This document shows, in pieces, positions 8,726 to 17,216 of a stretch of DNA of 64,000 bases. Below the pieces are notes generated by a model that saw only the letters and a program-made list of their open reading frames with translations, was not told where the DNA came from and made no database searches. The DNA lies in assembly GCA_003248965.1 (NCBI GenBank), contig QFQU01000012.1, forward strand, positions 1-64,000, in the 5' to 3' direction. The stretch's first letter is position 1, and every line of letters starts with the position of its first letter. This stretch comes from Brevundimonas sp. GTDB taxonomy: Bacteria > Pseudomonadota > Alphaproteobacteria > Caulobacterales > Caulobacteraceae. The position numbers and the translations under genes are program-made.

Positions 8726-10339
8726 GTGGAAACGATCGGCCGCGATCTGGCGGAAATGCAGCGAACGCCTCTGGAGCCGTCGCACGTCGCCGCCATACGC
8801 AAGGCGGGCCAGGAGGTGCGCTATGCCGCCGATACGGTTCTGGTCCGTCCCGGCGATCCGGTCGATCACTTCATCTATATCGAGGAAGGTGAGATCGAGG
8901 TTCTGAACCCGTTCACGGGTGAGCGGCTGCTGCCGTCAACAATGGGACCGACGCAGTTCCTGGCGGAAGTGGCGATCCTCAGCGGCGGCAACTGGTCCTT
9001 TCTGATGCGGACCGCCCAGGACACGCGAGTGATACAGGTTCCGCGCGACAAGATGCTGACCTTGATGTCCGACATCCCGGAGATGTCCGACATCATCATC
9101 ACTGTGCTGGCCGCCCGGCGACGGCGGCAGCTGGAGAACCGCCAGAACTCGCTCGTCCTGATCGGCGAGGAAGTGGACCGCAACGTGCGGCAGGTGGCGG
9201 CTTTCGCCAGCCGCAATCGCATCGCCTATTCGTCCTATCCGTTGGGCAGCCCCGAGGCCGTCTCGGTCGCGACCAGTTGCGCGATCGTGCCTGGAAAGCC
9301 GGTCGCGATCTTCGGGCGCGACATCGTCGTCAATGATCCGACCCCCGAGAGGATCGCCCGCCTGCTGGGGTTCGGCCGGGAGATCGTGGACGGCGAATCC
9401 TTCGATGTCCTGATCGTCGGCGCAGGTCCCGCCGGCGTGGCCGCGGGCGTCTATGCCGGGGCGGAGGGGCTGAAGGCCCTGGTCGTGGAAGACACCGCGA
9501 TCGGCGGACAGGCGGGCACATCGAGCCGTATCGAAAACTACATGGGGTTCCCGACCGGCATATCCGGGGCCGATCTGGTGTGGCGCGGCGAGGTGCAGGC
9601 GATGAAGTTCGGCGCCCGGTTCGCCATGCCGCGACGCGTGGAGAAGCTGGCGGATCTGGGCGACGGCCGGTTCAAGGCGACATTCGACAATGGCGAGAGC
9701 GTTCGCGCGGGCGCGGTCGTGGTGTCCACCGGGGTCCAGTATCGACGACTGCCGATCGACCGGCTGAAGGACTTCGAGGGATCAGGCATCTATTACGCCG
9801 CAACCGAGAATGAGGCCCGATACTGTCGTGGCGGCGAGGTGGTCGTGATCGGCGGGGGCAACTCCGCGGGGCAGGCGGCGATGTTTCTGAGCCGTATCGC
9901 AAGCCACGTCCGCCTGCTCGTGCGAGGCCCGTCGCTGGCCAGCACGATGTCGAACTATCTGGTCTCACGCCTGAAAGCCGATCCGGCGGTGACGATCGAA
10001 TACGGCGCCCAGGTTGTCGAAGTGCACGGTGACGAAAACCTGGAGGCTGTGACCATTCGCCAGACCGACAAGGCGGATTTACAAGTTCCCGTGCGCGGCA
10101 TGTTCATCATGGTCGGGGCGGCTCCGAACACCGAATGGCTGTCCGACCTGGTCAAGCTGGATGACAAGGGCTTCATCCTGACCGGGAACGACGCCGGGGC
10201 GGACTCGCCTTTCGGAACCTCGCATCCCGGCGTGTTCGCCGTGGGCGACGTGCGGGCGGGGTCGGTCAAGCGCGTCGCCTCGGCTGTGGGCGAAGGCTCA
10301 GTGGTGATCTCCAAGGTCTGGGAATACGTCAACCGCTGA
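8726..10339 (+). CDS. cyclic-nucleotide-binding-domain FAD/NAD(P) oxidoreductase (thioredoxin reductase-like)
   Basis: A 537-residue fusion. Residues about 20-140 are a cNMP-binding-type beta-barrel (V-R-P-G-D near 35, G-E-I-E-V). A thioredoxin-like linker follows. From about 225 it is a thioredoxin-reductase fold with V-G-A-G-P-A-G-V-A-A for FAD, I-G-G-G-N-S-A-G-Q-A-A for NAD(P)H, and the late A-V-G-D-V motif. The redox CxxC of true thioredoxin reductases is not present; its place reads A-A-T-E-N-E-A-R-Y-C. Electrons must therefore leave by another route. The start is taken as GTG 8726, nine bases after AGGGAG; TTG 8720 is the alternative. It ends the same-strand redox cluster. Confidence 0.88.
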   Translation: METIGRDLAEMQRTPLEPSHVAAIRKAGQEVRYAADTVLVRPGDPVDHFIYIEEGEIEVLNPFTGERLLPSTMGPTQFLAEVAILSGGNWSFLMRTAQDTRVIQVPRDKMLTLMSDIPEMSDIIITVLAARRRRQLENRQNSLVLIGEEVDRNVRQVAAFASRNRIAYSSYPLGSPEAVSVATSCAIVPGKPVAIFGRDIVVNDPTPERIARLLGFGREIVDGESFDVLIVGAGPAGVAAGVYAGAEGLKALVVEDTAIGGQAGTSSRIENYMGFPTGISGADLVWRGEVQAMKFGARFAMPRRVEKLADLGDGRFKATFDNGESVRAGAVVVSTGVQYRRLPIDRLKDFEGSGIYYAATENEARYCRGGEVVVIGGGNSAGQAAMFLSRIASHVRLLVRGPSLASTMSNYLVSRLKADPAVTIEYGAQVVEVHGDENLEAVTIRQTDKADLQVPVRGMFIMVGAAPNTEWLSDLVKLDDKGFILTGNDAGADSPFGTSHPGVFAVGDVRAGSVKRVASAVGEGSVVISKVWEYVNR

Positions 10340-10512
10340 ACTATCGCGGTACTGTCGCCATGCCCTCTCCAGGGATAAATTCCGGTTGGCGGTTCGATGG
10401 TCGACGCATCCGGTAAGTGTGTTGTCGTGCCCTTGGGCGAACTCCACAGCGAGTATTCGGGTTCGCTCAAGAATAGTAGCTGAACCGAGGGCCAGGCTCG
10501 GATCGAGCAATC
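10340..10512. other. intergenic gap between convergent genes
   Basis: A 173-base gap between the plus-strand FAD oxidoreductase and the minus-strand hydrolase. I see no gene and no strong stem-loop followed by a T-tract in it. Confidence 0.5.
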
Positions 10513-11415
10513 CTAACCGACGGCAGCCCCGCCGAAACGAAGCCGGACCTCGGGCGACATCAGGAAGCTATCGATCGCAGCGACAGCTTCGGTTTCGCCA
10601 AGGTCGGGCGCATGGCCCCGATCCGGCACGGTCACCGCTCTTGCGCCGGTCTGATCGACCAACCTGTCGACGGTCGCAGCAGACAGAATGTCCGATAGGG
10701 CGCCGCGGATCACCAAGGTCGGGATTGTCTTCAGAACCGCGAACGCCGGCCACATGTCGGGCGGGACGGCGTTCGGGTCGAGCGCCGCTGTCAGGTTGGG
10801 ATCATAGTCCAGACGCAGTTCGTCACCGGTCTCGATAAAGGTCGCCCGCGCCATTCTCGTCCAATCCTCAGGGCCATAGGTGGGATAGGAGGTCGAGTGA
10901 AGGCTGGATACGGCGTCGGCGGCCGCGTCCCAATCGCCGACCGCGGACGTCTTTCCCACGTATCCCCGAATTCGCGCCAGTCCCTCCGGATCAACCTCCG
11001 GACCCGCATCGTTCAGCACCAGTCCTGCGATGCGATCGGGTTGCTGATTGGCCATGACCACGCCCATCAGGGCGCCCATCGAGGTTCCGACAACGGCGAC
11101 CCGCTGGATCTCGAGCATATCCAGCAAGGTCCACATGTCGCGACTTTGCGTAAAGAGATTGTAGTTGGCCGGATCGGAATCGTAGGCCGAACGCCCTCGC
11201 CCACGCTGATCGGGCGCCACGACCTGGAAACGGTCCGACAGGCGCCTGGCGAGCGTATCGAAGTCCTTTCCATTGCGGGTCAGGCCATGAAGGCACAGCA
11301 CCGTCGCCGCACCGGATTCTCGACCCGGATAGATCCGGGCCGAGAGCATCAGGTTGTCGATGGCTGGAAAGACGAAAGCCTCTCCACCGATTTCGCTGAT
11401 CCGAGCTACCGTCAT
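10513..11415 (-). CDS. alpha/beta-fold hydrolase
   Basis: A 300-residue alpha/beta hydrolase, probably an esterase or lactonase-type enzyme. The oxyanion region L-H-G-L-T-R-N precedes a nucleophile elbow G-T-S-M-G with Ser112; the late D-R-G-H-A-P supplies the catalytic His. There is no signal peptide, so it acts in the cytoplasm. The ATG follows GAGGG on the minus strand, and the gene starts 10 bases after the TonB receptor stop. The pair is probably one transcript: the receptor imports a compound and this enzyme cleaves it. The compound cannot be named from sequence. Confidence 0.88.
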   Translation of the reverse strand: MTVARISEIGGEAFVFPAIDNLMLSARIYPGRESGAATVLCLHGLTRNGKDFDTLARRLSDRFQVVAPDQRGRGRSAYDSDPANYNLFTQSRDMWTLLDMLEIQRVAVVGTSMGALMGVVMANQQPDRIAGLVLNDAGPEVDPEGLARIRGYVGKTSAVGDWDAAADAVSSLHSTSYPTYGPEDWTRMARATFIETGDELRLDYDPNLTAALDPNAVPPDMWPAFAVLKTIPTLVIRGALSDILSAATVDRLVDQTGARAVTVPDRGHAPDLGETEAVAAIDSFLMSPEVRLRFGGAAVG

Positions 11416-11425
11416 TCTTACGCCC

Positions 11426-13717
11426 TCAGAAGGTATAACCGACGGTCAGAGACACGGTCCGAGGAGGTCCGTAGAAACCGATGACGGAGTCGCCATAGAT
11501 CACGGTCGCAGGGGCGGCCGGCGTGTAGGCGAAGGTATAGGCGCCGGTGCGATAGCGTTCGTCGGTCAGGTTGCGGCCATGAAGGCCGACCTTCCAGCGC
11601 GAATCCGGCGAGGTGTAGGTGATGTTCAGATCGTACAGTTGATAGGCGGGCTGATCGACCTCGGGGAACGGCGTCTCGAACATCGAGGTGTCCGACCGGA
11701 ATGACATCGACCCCAGGATAGAGACGTCGCCGCCGTTGCTGAGCGGAACGGCATAGGCGAGGCTGAAGTTACCCGTCCATTCGGGGGTGTTCTGGAACTG
11801 CCGCGAAGCCGACACGTCCGTCTGGATATAGGCCGGCGGCGCCGCAGGATTCGGCACATAGGCGAGATACTGGTCGAAACTGGCGTTGGTGTAGCCCAGG
11901 GCCAGGTTCGCCGTCAGACGATTGGTCAGGCGCGCCTGACCCTCGAATTCCCAGCCCCAGATGGTGGACGAGCCCACATTGTCGACGAAACTGACCACCC
12001 CGGTGCCGGCCGGATTGACCTGCTGGGTCGTGATCTGCTGACCTTGATAGTCGCTGTAGAAGAGCGCCGTCGACAGACGCAGACGCCGATCGAAGGCCGC
12101 GCCCTTCAGCCCGATTTCGTAGGAATCGACGATCTCTGGCGCATAGCCGTTCTTGGTCGCGGGCGTCGCCGTCGCATCGCCGCGCATGTCGAAGCCGCCC
12201 GATTTGAAGCCTCGGCCATAGGCGGCGTAAACATTGAACTCGGGGGTCAACTCGTAGCTGGCGCTCACACGCGGCGTGAACTCCTCATAGGTGTCCGACG
12301 CCGTGTAGTCGCTCAGGATCTGGGCCGGCGCGACATTGCGGCCGACGATCGGGCTGCCGAGGCCGGCATAGTTGGCCTTGAACACCACGGCGTCCTTGGT
12401 GTCCCGGGTCCAGCGCCCGCCCACGGAGATCGCAAGGCGGTCGGTCAGATCATACGAGAAGTCGCCGAAGATCGCGAAGCTGCGCGTATCGACGCTTCCC
12501 GAGGTTCCCTGCGTGAGGTTCGCCGCCTGCAGGATCGTGTCGTATTGGCCTCCCGCCGTGGCGTCGAGATAGTAGACGCCGGCGACGCCCTGGAGACGGT
12601 CGGAGGAATACTGAAGCTGGAATTCCTGCGAGAACTGATTGTCCTCATAGACCGTACCCCCTGCGGCGATGTCGAGGATCGGCCCGGGCAGATTGTCGAA
12701 GTCGATGCCGTTGCTGTGCGTGACCCCTTCTCGATAGGCCGTGATCGACTTGAACGTCAGGCTGTCGCTGGCCCGCCATTCCCCCAGAAGCGACACGCCC
12801 TTGTTGATGACCTGATTGCCGTCGCCAAGCCCTGCGCAGGTGTCATAGACATTGGCGAATACGGCGCGGCACTCGGTCTGCGGGACAAGCGCCAGCAACG
12901 GCGCAGGCACGGGGCGCTCGCGATGTCCGTGATTGGCGTTTGAATTGTCTTCCGTGTAGTCGCCGCTCAGCCGGAAGAACAGGTTGTCGGACGGATGGAA
13001 CTCGATCGTCGCACGGCCGGCGATCACATCCTTGTTGTAGGTGTCCGCGCCGGTGAAATGGTTGGTGCCGAAACCGTCGCGGTTATAGGTGGCGAACGCG
13101 CCTCCGACCGCCACCCGGTCGCCCAGCGGCGTCGAACCGGAAAGGACCAGGTCACGCTGGTTCTTCGTCCCGATCGCAGCCCGCACCCGAAACTCGGGTT
13201 CTTTCATGTCGAGGTCGCGCGTCACATATTTGATGGCGCCGCCGATCGTGTTCCGCCCATAGAGCGTGCCCTGCGGACCGCGCAGCACCTCGATGCGCTC
13301 GATGTCGAAGATGTCCAGCACGGCGCCCTGCGGGCGCGCCACATAGACGTCGTCGACGTAAAGCCCCACGCCGGGTTCGAATCCCCACAGGGGATCCTGC
13401 TGACCGACGCCGCGGATGAAGGCGGTCAAGGTCGAATTGGTCCCGCGCGAGACCTGGAGGGTGAGGTTGGGCGTGACCCGTTGCAGGGCGGTGATGTCCG
13501 TCGCGCCGCGGTTCTCGAGTTGTTCGCCGGTTTGCACCGTGATCGAAATCGGCACGTCGACAAGCGTCTCTTCGCGCCGTCTCGCCGTCACCACGATGTC
13601 GTCGATCTGCGACACCTGCTGTTCTTGCGCCGGCGGCGTCTGAGCCCACGCCGGCATCCCCAGACCGATCGCCAACGACGACGCGCCAGCCCCCAGCCAG
13701 ACCTTCATCCCCTGCAT
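11426..13717 (-). CDS. TonB-dependent outer-membrane receptor
   Basis: A 763-residue outer-membrane transporter. It has a signal peptide ending in A-W-A-Q, a TonB box (D-I-V-V-T-A) soon after, a plug domain with L-R-G-P-Q-G-T-L-Y-G-R-N, and a beta-barrel ending in the aromatic V-G-Y-T-F. No extra N-terminal signalling domain is present, so it is not a FecA-type sensor. The start at 13717 has AGGGAGG five bases upstream; frames from 13765 add unrelated residues. This type, common in Caulobacterales and Sphingomonadales, takes up varied organic molecules as well as iron chelates. Divergent TetR control and the downstream hydrolase suggest an inducible carbon substrate. Confidence 0.93.
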   Translation of the reverse strand: MQGMKVWLGAGASSLAIGLGMPAWAQTPPAQEQQVSQIDDIVVTARRREETLVDVPISITVQTGEQLENRGATDITALQRVTPNLTLQVSRGTNSTLTAFIRGVGQQDPLWGFEPGVGLYVDDVYVARPQGAVLDIFDIERIEVLRGPQGTLYGRNTIGGAIKYVTRDLDMKEPEFRVRAAIGTKNQRDLVLSGSTPLGDRVAVGGAFATYNRDGFGTNHFTGADTYNKDVIAGRATIEFHPSDNLFFRLSGDYTEDNSNANHGHRERPVPAPLLALVPQTECRAVFANVYDTCAGLGDGNQVINKGVSLLGEWRASDSLTFKSITAYREGVTHSNGIDFDNLPGPILDIAAGGTVYEDNQFSQEFQLQYSSDRLQGVAGVYYLDATAGGQYDTILQAANLTQGTSGSVDTRSFAIFGDFSYDLTDRLAISVGGRWTRDTKDAVVFKANYAGLGSPIVGRNVAPAQILSDYTASDTYEEFTPRVSASYELTPEFNVYAAYGRGFKSGGFDMRGDATATPATKNGYAPEIVDSYEIGLKGAAFDRRLRLSTALFYSDYQGQQITTQQVNPAGTGVVSFVDNVGSSTIWGWEFEGQARLTNRLTANLALGYTNASFDQYLAYVPNPAAPPAYIQTDVSASRQFQNTPEWTGNFSLAYAVPLSNGGDVSILGSMSFRSDTSMFETPFPEVDQPAYQLYDLNITYTSPDSRWKVGLHGRNLTDERYRTGAYTFAYTPAAPATVIYGDSVIGFYGPPRTVSLTVGYTF

Positions 13718-13788
13718 TTCAACCTCCCTCGCGGGCGTATCCCCGCTTTGAGACAAGGCTGACATCGAGTCCGAAAGTCGTCAACAAC

Positions 13789-13808
13789 TTTACTGATCGA
13801 TCAATAAA
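13789..13808. promoter_or_regulatory. probable TetR operator between receptor and regulator
   Basis: TTTACTGATCGATCAATAAA is a 20-bp palindrome with 9 of 10 arm positions paired and a perfect TGATCGATCA core. It lies in the intergenic space between the divergent TonB receptor (start 13717) and the TetR gene (start 13855), the classical place for a TetR-family dimer site controlling both promoters. Identification rests on symmetry and position only. Confidence 0.7.
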
Positions 13809-13854
13809 ATTCAATCTTTCGGTTGGGTTGGCGCGGCGGTGCGGCTAGTGCCTT

Positions 13855-14568
13855 ATGACCAAGGTGGAGATTTCTGTGACCGCATCGCGCAAACGAACGA
13901 ACACGGAGCGTCGTCAGGCCTCGCGCGACCGGATTCTAACAGCCGCGGAGGAGTTGTTCGCGACGGGCGGATATAACGGCGTCAGCATGAAGCAGATCGC
14001 CGATGCCGCGAAGGTCGATACCAGCCTCATGCACTACTACTTCAGCACCAAGGAGGGCCTTTTCGGCGCCGTCGCAGCGCGGCGCGCGGATGCAGTCAAC
14101 GAGGTGCGCTTGACGGCGCTCAAGCGCTACGCCGACGAGGCCGGCGACCGGATAACAGTTGAAGGCCTACTTAGGGCCTATCTGGAACCGACCTTCGCCT
14201 ATGTTCGCCGAGGCGGAGAGAGTCTGCGGCACTATTTGGCGATCATCGCTCAGTTGAACAGCACCCAGGCCAATGCCGTACCGGGGTTGAACGGGTCGCC
14301 CTTCGACCCGGCGGTGCGTGAATTCATCGCCCTCCTCCAACGCGCCGCGCCCCACCGCACGGCGGCGGAGGTTCACTGGTTCTACCATATGCTGTCCGGG
14401 GCGATCTCGCTGACCTGGGCAAGGACCGGCAGGCTGGACACCTTGTCCGACGGGCTTTGCAGATCGGATGATTTCGACACCGCCTGTCGGGAAATGATCG
14501 CCGTCTTCGCCAGGGGTCTCGATGTCAGGGAAGCCCCCGAAGCCTCCGACGCAGCTAGCCTCGCCTAG
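13855..14568 (+). CDS. TetR/AcrR-family transcriptional regulator
   Basis: A 237-residue one-component regulator. The N-terminal helix-turn-helix is at about residues 22-70 (R-D-R-I-L-T-A-A-E-E-L-F, then V-S-M-K-Q-I-A, then T-S-L-M-H-Y-Y-F-S-T-K-E). The remaining helical part is the ligand-binding and dimer domain. It is divergent from the TonB receptor, which it probably represses together with itself. The ATG at 13855 has no clear ribosome binding site. GTG 13876 follows GGAG by six bases and could be the true start, giving a protein seven residues shorter. Its stop overlaps the end of the transposase remnant. Confidence 0.9.
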   Translation: MTKVEISVTASRKRTNTERRQASRDRILTAAEELFATGGYNGVSMKQIADAAKVDTSLMHYYFSTKEGLFGAVAARRADAVNEVRLTALKRYADEAGDRITVEGLLRAYLEPTFAYVRRGGESLRHYLAIIAQLNSTQANAVPGLNGSPFDPAVREFIALLQRAAPHRTAAEVHWFYHMLSGAISLTWARTGRLDTLSDGLCRSDDFDTACREMIAVFARGLDVREAPEASDAASLA

Positions 14569-14905
14569 GCCCAGAACTCATTGATCCAAAAGATCATGAT
14601 GGCTGCGATGGTGATAGCGGCCCTGACGGTTTGGGCGCATCGATCATCTCGGGTTGCGATACGCCGCCAGTCCTTGAGCCTGGCGAAGAGGTTCTCGGTG
14701 CGGTGACGACGGCGATAAAAGGTCTGATCGTGGGGTATGGGGATCTTGCGGTTGCGGCTTGAAGGAGTACAGGCGTCGGTTCCCACAAGCGGCCTGGGCG
14801 TCGTGGCAGGCAAGGCTGTCGTATCCCCTGTCGCCGATGAGGACGCGGGCGTGCGGCAGGGGTCGAGCATGAGGGGGTCTGGTTCGCCCGCCTGTCCGAT
14901 TCCTG
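14565..14905 (-). pseudogene. IS5-family transposase remnant, truncated and frameshifted
   Basis: The minus strand encodes the C-terminal third of an IS5-type DDE transposase split over two frames. One frame gives L-P-H-A-R-V-L-I-G-D-R-G-Y-D-S. The other gives F-Y-R-R-R-H-R-T-E-N-L-F-A-R-L-K-D-W-R-R-I, then D-D-R-C-A-Q and I-M-I-F-W-I. The Glu in R-T-E-N is the usual third acidic residue. The N-terminal two-thirds are missing and no terminal inverted repeats were recognised. It is inactive, and marks a past insertion exactly at the edge of the TetR gene. Confidence 0.8.
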
Positions 14906-14909
14906 ACCC

Positions 14910-15476
14910 TTAATCCGCAAGTGGCCGGGTCAGGTCGAACTCGACGCGGAAATGCCGGTTGGGGCGGCGCAATTCATAGGCGAACATCCCTGCGGGATAG
15001 ACCTCCATCGCCCAGACGTTGGTTGTCGAGACCGCCGCGTCATTGGCGTTGAACAGGGCGATCGATTCGGCGTCGACCGGGAACGCCTGCCGCTCGGCCG
15101 TGCCGGCGTTGGCCGTGTCGCCGCCATACCAATGCAGCACGTCGGTCGTTCCATCTTCGTGCCTGTGATCGTGTTTCAGCCGCAGGCCCGCATCGGTGCG
15201 GGTGACGACCCAGGTGCGCGACCGATCCGCCCCTACGGCGAAGGGAATGCGCACCTCATCCGCCGAACAGTCGCGCACATGCATGATCAGACGTTCGCTG
15301 GCGAACCGGGCGTCGGCGGCGTCGGTGGTGACGACCCGACCCTCGAATCGCTGGCCGCACAGGGCGTTCAAGCGCGCCATGAAATCGGCCTGCGCCGGAG
15401 CGGAAGACGCGGCCGCAGCGCCGGTGAACGATAGGGAAACCAGGGACGCAGCGGTCAAAAGGGATGCGATTTTCAT
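14910..15476 (-). CDS. exported protein of unknown function
   Basis: A 188-residue protein with a Sec signal peptide (M-K-I-A-S-L-L-T-A-A-S-L-V-S-L, cleavage after A-A-A-A-S or similar) and two cysteines in the mature part (L-C-G-Q-R-F and R-D-C-S-A-D) that could pair in the periplasm. The body is rich in charged beta-type segments and in His (K-H-D-H-R-H-E-D-G). I do not recognise a named family, though similar exported proteins are likely in related genomes. It is transcribed away from rpmG. Confidence 0.75.
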   Translation of the reverse strand: MKIASLLTAASLVSLSFTGAAAASSAPAQADFMARLNALCGQRFEGRVVTTDAADARFASERLIMHVRDCSADEVRIPFAVGADRSRTWVVTRTDAGLRLKHDHRHEDGTTDVLHWYGGDTANAGTAERQAFPVDAESIALFNANDAAVSTTNVWAMEVYPAGMFAYELRRPNRHFRVEFDLTRPLAD

Positions 15477-15526
15477 GGCGTCACCCTAACTGTGCGGACG
15501 CCTGCATCAACGCGGCATCGCGCCCG

Positions 15527-15554
15527 TTGACTTTGGGGCGATCCTGAGTATGTT
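15527..15554 (+). promoter_or_regulatory. candidate promoter of rpmG
   Basis: TTGACT at 15527-15532 and TATGTT at 15549-15554 are separated by 16 bases and lie about 50 bases upstream of the rpmG start. This is a reasonable housekeeping sigma-type promoter for a highly expressed ribosomal gene. Confidence 0.5.
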
Positions 15555-15602
15555 CCGCGCCTCTTATTTTAAGCGGCTTTCGCCGTCGCAGAGGTAATTC
15601 CG

Positions 15603-15770
15603 ATGGCCAAACCGGCTTCCATCAAGATCCGCCTGAACTCCACGGCCGACACCGGCTTCTTCTACGTCACCAAGAAGAACGCCCGCACCATGACCGAGAA
15701 AATGGTCGTCAAGAAGTACGACCCGGTCGTGCGCAAACATGTCGAGTTCAAGGAAGGCAAGATCAAGTAA
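15603..15770 (+). CDS. rpmG: 50S ribosomal protein L33
   Basis: A 55-residue ribosomal protein L33 (M-A-K-P-A-S-I-K-I-R-L, Y-V-T-K-K-N). It belongs to the large-subunit E-site region. It is the cysteine-free form: no zinc-binding CxxC pairs are present, so it does not depend on zinc. The ATG at 15603 follows AGAGGTAATTCCG. It is a single-gene unit with a candidate promoter upstream and a strong terminator downstream. Confidence 0.96.
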   Translation: MAKPASIKIRLNSTADTGFFYVTKKNARTMTEKMVVKKYDPVVRKHVEFKEGKIK

Positions 15771-15792
15771 GCACTTGATCCGCTGAAAATCG

Positions 15793-15827
15793 AAAACGCC
15801 CGGCTGGACCTCCCAGCCGGGCGTTTT
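15793..15827. terminator. bidirectional terminator between rpmG and pleD
   Basis: A perfect 15-bp stem (arms 15793-15807 and 15813-15827, loop ACCTC) bounded by A-runs on one side and T-runs on the other. It ends rpmG on the plus strand and can end pleD on the minus strand. Confidence 0.9.
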
Positions 15828-15854
15828 CTTTTGTCGTGATTGCGTGGGTCGCGG

Positions 15855-17216
15855 TCAGGCCGCCTTGGCGATGACCAGGTTGCGGCCCTTGGCCTTGGCC
15901 TCGTAGACGCCCTCGTCGGCCCGCTTCAGCAGGCTTTCGGGCGTGTCGCCCTGACCGGTCGTGGCCGCAACTCCTATGGAGATGGTGACGGTCAGTTGCT
16001 CCCTGCCGCCCAGCACGCGGAAGGGGGCGGCGGCGACATCGCGGCGAATCCGTTCGGCCACGCTCTCGGCCGCCTCCAGGCTGGCGCCCGGCATCACCAC
16101 CACGAACTCCTCCCCGCCCATGCGGCACGGCAGGTCCACGGCGCGGACGTTGGTCGCCAGACGCACGGCAAACTCCACCAACACCTCGTCCCCGGCGTCA
16201 TGGCCGAAGCCGTCGTTGACCGCCTTGAAGTGGTCGATGTCCATGACCAGCACGGCCACCGAGGCGCCGCCATGGCTGGCGCGACCGACCAGGGCCTGGA
16301 GCTGGCTGGTCATGTAGCGGCGATTGTGAAGGCCGGTCAGGGCGTCGGTGACGGCCATCTCCAGGCTGCTGTCCAGCTTGTGCCGCAGGAAGTCGGTATA
16401 GCGTTTGCGGCGAATCTGGGTGCGGGCGCGGGCGGCCAGTTCTTCCGAATCGACGGGGCGAGCCAAGACGTCGGCTGCGCCCAGTTCCAGCGCCTTGATC
16501 ATGCGCGACCGCTCGCTGGGATCGACCACGGCCAGCACCGGCGCCCGCCGCGCGTCGCCCGACTTCGCCTGGGCCACGATCCGCAGGCCGTCGAACGATT
16601 GTGCCGCCACATTGACGATGATCAGGTCCAGCGGCCCCTTGGCCACCGCCAAGGCCGCCTCGGGGTTGGATTCGATGGTGATGCGGTGCTCGCCGCTCAG
16701 TTCCGAGGCGATCTTGTCGGCCTGCAGGGCGTCGTCATCGACGATCAGGATGCGTCCGCCTTCGCTGCGCATCCGGGCTACGCCGTCGGCGTCCACGCCC
16801 AGGCGGCGGCTGCTCTCCTCCCGCTCGCGCAGCTCGTCCATGATCTGCTTCAACCGCGTCAGAGACCGCACGCGCGCGAACAGGACCACGTCGTCGATCG
16901 GCTTGGTCAGGAAGTCGTCGGCGCCGGCCTCCAGACCGCGAATCCGATCCTCGCGCCCGTCCAGCGCCGTCACCAGCACCACCGGGATGTGGCGCGTCTC
17001 GACCTGAGCCTTCAGCCGGCGGCAGGTCTCGAACCCGTCCATGCCCGGCATCATGACGTCCAGCAGCACCAGGTCGGGCTGCGCCTCCGCCGCCATGGCC
17101 AGGGCTGTCGAACCGTCGTTGCAGGTCAGGACGTCGTAATATTCGAGGGTCAGCTTGGCCTCGAGCAGGCGGACGTTCACGTCCACGTCGTCGACCACGA
17201 GGATGCGCGCGCTCAT
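15855..17216 (-). CDS. pleD: PleD-type response regulator / diguanylate cyclase
   Basis: A 453-residue protein with the PleD architecture: receiver domain 1 (phosphoacceptor D53 in L-L-D-V-M-M-P), a second receiver-like adaptor domain at about 150-270, and a GGDEF domain with active-site G-G-E-E-F. It makes cyclic di-GMP when phosphorylated, which in Caulobacter drives the swarmer-to-stalked transition at the cell pole. An inhibitory-site R-A-V-D (RxxD) lies just before G-G-E-E-F, so product feedback should operate. Length matches C. crescentus PleD (454). The start at 17216 overlaps the divK stop by ATGA, showing a translationally coupled divK-pleD operon. Confidence 0.96.
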   Translation of the reverse strand: MSARILVVDDVDVNVRLLEAKLTLEYYDVLTCNDGSTALAMAAEAQPDLVLLDVMMPGMDGFETCRRLKAQVETRHIPVVLVTALDGREDRIRGLEAGADDFLTKPIDDVVLFARVRSLTRLKQIMDELREREESSRRLGVDADGVARMRSEGGRILIVDDDALQADKIASELSGEHRITIESNPEAALAVAKGPLDLIIVNVAAQSFDGLRIVAQAKSGDARRAPVLAVVDPSERSRMIKALELGAADVLARPVDSEELAARARTQIRRKRYTDFLRHKLDSSLEMAVTDALTGLHNRRYMTSQLQALVGRASHGGASVAVLVMDIDHFKAVNDGFGHDAGDEVLVEFAVRLATNVRAVDLPCRMGGEEFVVVMPGASLEAAESVAERIRRDVAAAPFRVLGGREQLTVTISIGVAATTGQGDTPESLLKRADEGVYEAKAKGRNLVIAKAA

